From SIG299 sp964632165 (lineage in GTDB: Bacteria; Bacillota; Clostridia; Lachnospirales; Lachnospiraceae): DNA of 18,519 bases. This document shows positions 14,901 to 18,519 of this stretch, in pieces. A program made the position numbers and the translations under genes. Every line of letters starts with the position of its first letter. Position 1 is the first letter of the stretch. The notes beneath the pieces were generated by a model. That model saw nothing but the letters and a program-made list of their open reading frames with translations. It made no database searches and was not told where the DNA came from. Location: NCBI GenBank assembly GCA_964632165.1, contig CAZWCZ010000035.1:1-18519 (forward strand), in the 5' to 3' direction.

Positions 14901-15137
14901 AAGATGAAAAACTTCTAATATGTCCACAACCTTTAACAACAGCTGCAGACACCATCCGACAACTTTGTCATACAGAACATACAGCGTCACAGAATAAGCA
15001 ATGGCAACCGGCAGCATCATATACTGCCTGTTTCGAACCTGCTGTTTTACATTTGCCTTTGTATTCAAATAAGCAAACAATAAAAACGGAAGAAAGCCTA
15101 TCAGTAATTTTATCGTTAACACAATATCACTTATCAT
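11928..15137 (-). CDS. Large membrane-anchored protein with a weak helicase-like (MrfA/Hrq1) resemblance; function unknown
   Basis: I do not recognise this 1069-residue protein with certainty. Hydrophobic segments at about 5-23, 41-57, 60-76, 93-122, 165-183 and 193-209 anchor the N-terminus; the rest is cytoplasmic. Residues 340-470 read like a Rossmann or RecA-type fold, with VLIISGRHG (343-351) where a P-loop might be, IVVVEPSR (419-426), and DGLVDALSH (458-466). Residues 790-1000 show a pattern (QLFTLNGKYYEM, SVETDGYW, RFTDEVRKTLTHLL, FIVEDSQLDIGLL) faintly like the C-terminal accessory region of MrfA/YprA/Hrq1 helicases. No GKT/GKS Walker A or DEAH box is present, so if it is a helicase relative it is inactive. 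The C-terminal tail (1005-1069) is highly charged and Lys-rich. It overlaps both neighbours (11 and 8 bases), with AGGAGG before ATG 15137. Confidence 0.8.
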   Translation of the reverse strand: MISDIVLTIKLLIGFLPFLLFAYLNTKANVKQQVRNRQYMMLPVAIAYSVTLYVLYDKVVGWCLQLLLKVVDILEVFHLGAVAEIVLSLYNRQGIFLILILFNTMTLIVYVIFKKILLLFVEKIAVKKDTFIGKLTGVFYAYDEKDEQWYIKEHYGQARIFIRNIYYGCCGASMAALLVSFGLCQNQKITEPFYPVFVILIIGELAFYIDGLGKEEKTSDIIVKADRSKHVAMYPLLRKPLKDLFSDKIAADGTTVNNGAATGGSVEDILVNIEKSGGHVGKNYAAFIRRKMKDGLKPNVDYVRSGYDLATGKSLLFNTPFYNKLDPYAFYAMNRTMLTGGKVLIISGRHGTEKDLYQWCESGIKQVSNVPDLWKIALLSDKKEKEQEIPDVGIISRSGVYDLDTHKINASFLKQVAFIVVVEPSRLVTTAQIGLKLLVKCCGTGKNITFCSVDQNCDGLVDALSHILMTNITEVSATEYPHGISSYMYWKADDEYLQHRILPGVSRCLGIGMEISAVALRNQVKKTVWYGGESFPVLDVHWIAKQYYHELLSYARLPENQETFDHYFQTSFNMCNGKVQDYSFFTVEDERNNLFETRRNFATMAEQQGFVNVISSEYMLREYMTENPELFTADAKAIPYIAADYALTKRNAILSLCLRLYVGSVSEEALQRQMLLLGIDEENPIPEIWKEICIIFGEGEGKETDRNGNRILSVRGKDKRMVSFEMDKTILFKREYSVETGTFESVYKIENKDFAGIILDDLQNASYIAERENEDVYIGTELKGHIYQKYMPGQLFTLNGKYYEMVSATADNRILVRRASEHIGGRVFYRQVRNYTFYSLQNSDAMGELKTINGINIHYQFADFSVETDGYWKMSAYNDFMNGDLVTINGMPIREYHHKQVLKLDFSNYGDRFTDEVRKTLTHLLNETFVTLFAENQPFVSAITPGTYTAPLTYGLTMEEEIGEALDKCIFIVEDSQLDIGLLIAVERNINRILQIVADYLNWNSEQIEKSLEEGTERKEEKRLTEFDVYTPKEKPEKKGFFSKIKEWFQKLFKKKSKDPEKAEVTADE

Positions 15138-17220
15138 ATACTTCCTCCTGTCTGACTACGATACGCTCCACATAACTGAACGGAACCTTCACATAATTTC
15201 CGTTGCTTATGAATTCTATCTGCCGAAAATCGCCCGAAAGGAACGGTGCCGGATACGGATACTCATTATTCTGCCCAAAATCATATTGATATGGATGTAT
15301 CATTGTTTCATCCCAGTATTCTGCATTCCGTATGTAATCCCGGTAATCCTCCGCAAGATAAGCCCTTTTCCTACGGATGTCTTCCTGATGCTTTCTTCGG
15401 ATCCGCAGCCCTCTCGTATACAGATCAACATTCTTTTTCGCAAGTTCCTGCACGACATGTCCGCGTCTCACATTACTAAATGCGCTCAGATATTCCGACA
15501 GTTTCTTCAACGAATCCTTGATTTCCAAAATGATCGCGTTGACCGCCTCATTATAGTCCTTTACCGCATCCCGTACACTTTTCCGCAAAAAGATCAGGGA
15601 TAAAAACATATCTGCCAGCAGTACCGCCAAAACACTTCCACACAAAACAAGTGCGACTGCACTTGTTTCTACCGTATTGCGATTCGAGATCAAAAACGGG
15701 AGAAAACACAAAACACATAATACGATGGTAACTCCTCCCAACGTAAATGCCGTCTTTTTTGTCATCCTCTGGCGAATCACGTTTTCAACCTTGTCCGATT
15801 CCTGCTGCATTCTTGCTTTATATCCGGAGATATCGGCAAAATCTTTCGGGATCCGTGCAACCATGTCATCTTCTGCTCCATCCGTATAATTTCTGATATC
15901 CTCTATCTGAAATTCGGTCAGGCGGCTGACGTTCACATCTGCCGATTCCCCAGCCATGCGAACCTGTTCCATACTTTTTCTAATAGAGCGTTCCTGCTGC
16001 TTTACCATATATTCTATTTCTTTTTCGGAAGAGTGGAACTCTCTTCTCCACTTATGGTATTCATTTTCCGGAGAATCAAAAAACAGTCCATAATCCCTCC
16101 CCACAAGTGCCCTTTCCACTTCACAGGTTGCATCTAACGGAACCTCGACGTCTTTTGGCGTACAGAACATTGCATCCGCCGCTTTATCCGTAAGCTTATC
16201 AGGAATTTCACTCTTCATCTTCTCAATTTCGTTTTCCAGGATTTCAGCGGTTGCTGCTAATTTCTTATCATATGAAGTGACCAGCATGCACAAAGGTGTT
16301 TCATTTACCTCTGTTTCGATCCGGTAAAGTTTTCTCGCCTGCATGGCACTTCCGGGAACCTGGTTGCAGCTGAAAATCAGCACTGAAGCAAGAAAACGGA
16401 CGTATTCATTGCGAAAATTGCGATGTGTACTTATCGGAAGATCAAACAGAAGAAATCGCATTTTGTCAAAATACATATTTCTGTCTGCAAAAGCAGAATA
16501 TTCATTTTCCATCCGCACATTCCAGTAGGTATCCGGGTCAAAAAATCCATTTGCCGATGTCCGCATCGAAACACAGTGAACCTCCGAAGGATATGCAATA
16601 TTCAGATTTTCCTCCGCAACAAACTCTCGTCTGAGATGCTCTTTCATCCGGATTTCACATTTATATTGCTTCCGCTCCATTTCTTCTACTCTGCTGCTGT
16701 ATTTCATTTCATCTTTTCCGAGTTCACGCATTGCCCAGTCCTCGGCATCTTCTTTCTCCTGAACCTCAGCAAGAAGATAGTCTTCCGGCCGGAAACAAAG
16801 CCATGTCCCAAGTCTGGTTAACGGCTGTTCCAATGCATTGGCAAACATTTTCCCTTTTTCTTCCGACAGCTCAGCATAATATGCTTTCCAACGCCCTTCC
16901 CATTCGTTCATGGTTTCCCCGTTCTCCGGCTGGACATCCGGAGTTTCCAGAGCAGCAACAGCCGCATGATCCACCACATCAAACGGATTATGCTTTTTGA
17001 GCAGATCCGGATCACTGCTTCCAATGATCACCGCACGCCAGTCTTTTTCCCTGCCTACGGTATCTGCCAGCCGAGGGACTGCCTCTTTCAGGCTTTGTCC
17101 CTCGGTATTCCAACAGCAGAATGCTAATTCCTTATTGTCCAGAAACGGTTCAAAAAACAAGTTATTCTTTTTTTGTATGGCATCAATATGTTCTTTTTCA
17201 GCTATCAAAACCGTGAGCAT
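15127..17220 (-). CDS. Bitopic or hairpin membrane protein with long cytoplasmic arms; function unknown
   Basis: A protein of 697 residues from ATG 17220. Numbering below counts from the in-frame ATG at 17229, but that codon directly abuts GGAG (17230-17233), so 17220, nine bases away, is the better start. Two hydrophobic helices at about 495-515 and 522-547 form a hairpin. The large N-terminal arm (1-490) has no motif I know; it is rich in charged helices (155-205, 325-350, 400-425, 470-492). A charged helix (about 550-630) follows, then a Tyr/Pro-rich stretch (645-664) and a short beta-rich tail. Both arms should face the same side of the membrane. Such a shape suits a scaffold linking partners to the membrane. 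It lies 30 bases after the 422-residue gene and overlaps the 1069-residue gene by 11 bases. Confidence 0.8.
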   Translation of the reverse strand: MLTVLIAEKEHIDAIQKKNNLFFEPFLDNKELAFCCWNTEGQSLKEAVPRLADTVGREKDWRAVIIGSSDPDLLKKHNPFDVVDHAAVAALETPDVQPENGETMNEWEGRWKAYYAELSEEKGKMFANALEQPLTRLGTWLCFRPEDYLLAEVQEKEDAEDWAMRELGKDEMKYSSRVEEMERKQYKCEIRMKEHLRREFVAEENLNIAYPSEVHCVSMRTSANGFFDPDTYWNVRMENEYSAFADRNMYFDKMRFLLFDLPISTHRNFRNEYVRFLASVLIFSCNQVPGSAMQARKLYRIETEVNETPLCMLVTSYDKKLAATAEILENEIEKMKSEIPDKLTDKAADAMFCTPKDVEVPLDATCEVERALVGRDYGLFFDSPENEYHKWRREFHSSEKEIEYMVKQQERSIRKSMEQVRMAGESADVNVSRLTEFQIEDIRNYTDGAEDDMVARIPKDFADISGYKARMQQESDKVENVIRQRMTKKTAFTLGGVTIVLCVLCFLPFLISNRNTVETSAVALVLCGSVLAVLLADMFLSLIFLRKSVRDAVKDYNEAVNAIILEIKDSLKKLSEYLSAFSNVRRGHVVQELAKKNVDLYTRGLRIRRKHQEDIRRKRAYLAEDYRDYIRNAEYWDETMIHPYQYDFGQNNEYPYPAPFLSGDFRQIEFISNGNYVKVPFSYVERIVVRQEEVYDK

Positions 17221-17250
17221 GTTTCTCATCTCCGTTTCTATTTTCTAGTA

Positions 17251-18519
17251 TTATTCATTTGCGTTTTCGGCAAATTCTTTTGCCACCTTATCCAATAATG
17301 CCTCATAATCTTCCGGCTCCGGAGCAGATAAAATGACATCTCTTATCTTTCTCTGGATAATATCAATCACCGGATTTTCATATGCAGCCGGTGCATGCAG
17401 ATACTCCGTATAGAAGTGATAATTCCGCTTCAGCAGATTCAATTCATCCGTCAGTCTTGTGCAAAGAACAAACTTCACATCCTCTGCCTTTTCCCACTTT
17501 GAGTATTCCTCGCTGAATACATCGATTACGGCTTCAACCATTGCAGTGATCTCAGATAAGAATCTGCTGGAATTCGGAAGTGTGCAATAGAACATCAGCG
17601 GGATCGCAAATAAACTGGTTGCATTTTCCACATAACGTTTTCCGTCGTCTTCCAGTTCCGAAATATCCCATTCCTTGCCCTGCTTCTTACTTCTTTCTTC
17701 TTTGTTCATACGAAGTTCCGCTTTCAGATTGTCCAGACCCTTCTGTGTACCGTCACAAGACGTATACTGACCAGGATTTTCTACATCATGCAGCAGATAC
17801 AAAAGATTAAACTTCGCCATGTCACGGAAGAATTCTGTATTTTCATAATTGCAGTTCTTTGCTTCGCTCATTGCTCTCTTTCGGTTTTTGATCAGGCCGA
17901 TATCTTCTACAACCTTGGAGTTAACATATAGTGCATCCAAAACCTCATAGAATTCATCACATAACGTACCATTCGGCACAACCAACTCTACATCGCGATT
18001 ATCCGAATCACGATACAAGAATACTTTCTTACCGTTTGCCACCGCAGATAACGGTCTCTGCTGAATCGCATTATGGATCAGACCATATATAAATGCCTTA
18101 TGTACCTTACGGATCACCTGCTTCTGATAATTGAAATCCAGTTCCGGCATACTCTTGATGGAATCCCAGTTCTTATCAATGTGCGTAGAAATTGCTGCAT
18201 TCTTTGTGGAATCCGGACCGATAAGTTTGGAATAGTCACTGTATGCTTTATGGTACGTACCGGCATTCTTCTTTCCGGTTTCCGTTTCAAAAGGAGCAGC
18301 AAACTTCTTTAACTTATTCGGTGTCAGATTATAAAGTGCATTGTAGAAATGGAGTTCATACTTCGAAACGGTATCCACCGCTTCGCCGTTTGGTATCAGA
18401 TCCCTTACGCGGAACTTCCGGTTATCCAACAGGCTCTTGTTATATGCACATACACGGATTTCTCTTGGTTCTTCATTCGTTGCCCTCTGAATAGATGGAG
18501 CGGCAATCCTTACTCCCAT
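17251..18519 (-). CDS. Partial protein, possibly the C-terminal part of a bacterial tubulin-like protein
   Basis: At least 422 residues are coded; the frame is open to the last base. The window happens to end on an in-frame ATG, and no upstream sequence is seen, so this is probably an internal Met. The protein is soluble and mostly helical. The segment VDTVSKYELHFYNALYNL (48-65), a YHKAY stretch (89-93) and ISTHIDKNW (110-118) remind me of the C-terminal region of the uncharacterised bacterial tubulin-like proteins found in Gram-positive operons. The GTP-binding tubulin signature would lie upstream, out of view, so this is a hypothesis. It is the first visible gene of the operon that ends at 11051, and the operon start lies beyond the right edge. 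Confidence 0.6.
   Translation of the reverse strand: MGVRIAAPSIQRATNEEPREIRVCAYNKSLLDNRKFRVRDLIPNGEAVDTVSKYELHFYNALYNLTPNKLKKFAAPFETETGKKNAGTYHKAYSDYSKLIGPDSTKNAAISTHIDKNWDSIKSMPELDFNYQKQVIRKVHKAFIYGLIHNAIQQRPLSAVANGKKVFLYRDSDNRDVELVVPNGTLCDEFYEVLDALYVNSKVVEDIGLIKNRKRAMSEAKNCNYENTEFFRDMAKFNLLYLLHDVENPGQYTSCDGTQKGLDNLKAELRMNKEERSKKQGKEWDISELEDDGKRYVENATSLFAIPLMFYCTLPNSSRFLSEITAMVEAVIDVFSEEYSKWEKAEDVKFVLCTRLTDELNLLKRNYHFYTEYLHAPAAYENPVIDIIQRKIRDVILSAPEPEDYEALLDKVAKEFAENANE

Noticed and set aside
17221..17229. ATG at 17229 as start of the 697-residue protein
   Set aside because: It abuts GGAG with no spacing; ATG 17220, three codons on, has nine-base spacing. The difference is only three residues.

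Overview
The window looks like chromosomal DNA from a Gram-positive gut anaerobe of the Clostridia, probably a Lachnospiraceae relative. This is inferred from strong GGAGG-type ribosome binding sites, sigma-A type promoters, U-tract terminators and the gene families present; no rRNA or tRNA is in the window to settle it. All real genes but one lie on the minus strand.

Left edge (1-320): a 13-copy TCTG tetranucleotide repeat sits at the predicted start point of a leftward transcript that leaves the window. Two leftward promoters and one rightward promoter share this region, and two TGT-N3-ACA dyads overlap -10 boxes. A GntR/FCD-type regulator (321-1025, plus) follows and is the likely ligand of those dyads. 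A 13-bp-stem bidirectional terminator (1031-1071) separates it from the convergent operon.

Nickel/redox operon (5924 to 1088, minus): hypB, a 918-residue Fe-S/FAD/NAD(P) oxidoreductase with a GltD-like core, hypA, and a Trp-rich polytopic membrane protein (probably DUF5692). It has an exact-consensus promoter (TTGACA-17-TATAAT) flanked by two inverted copies of a 15-bp operator-like element. No hydrogenase structural gene or hypCDEF is in the window, so the nickel client enzyme is unknown.

Transport block (10822 to 6145, minus): a TauE/SafE-type permease with its own promoter and terminator, then a two-gene heterodimeric ABC exporter with one canonical and one degenerate nucleotide-binding site. 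A possible 10-residue leader ORF precedes the exporter.

Right side (18519 to 11051, minus): four tightly packed genes ending at a strong terminator. In order of transcription they are a 422-residue protein cut by the window edge (perhaps the C-terminal part of a bacterial tubulin-like protein), a 697-residue protein with two central membrane helices, a 1069-residue membrane-anchored protein whose C-terminal half faintly resembles the accessory region of MrfA/Hrq1-type helicases but shows no usable Walker A, and a zinc-ribbon/LIM-like metallopeptidase resembling DA1. This gene set is the best candidate in the window for an undescribed multi-component, membrane-associated system; its function cannot be read from the sequence.
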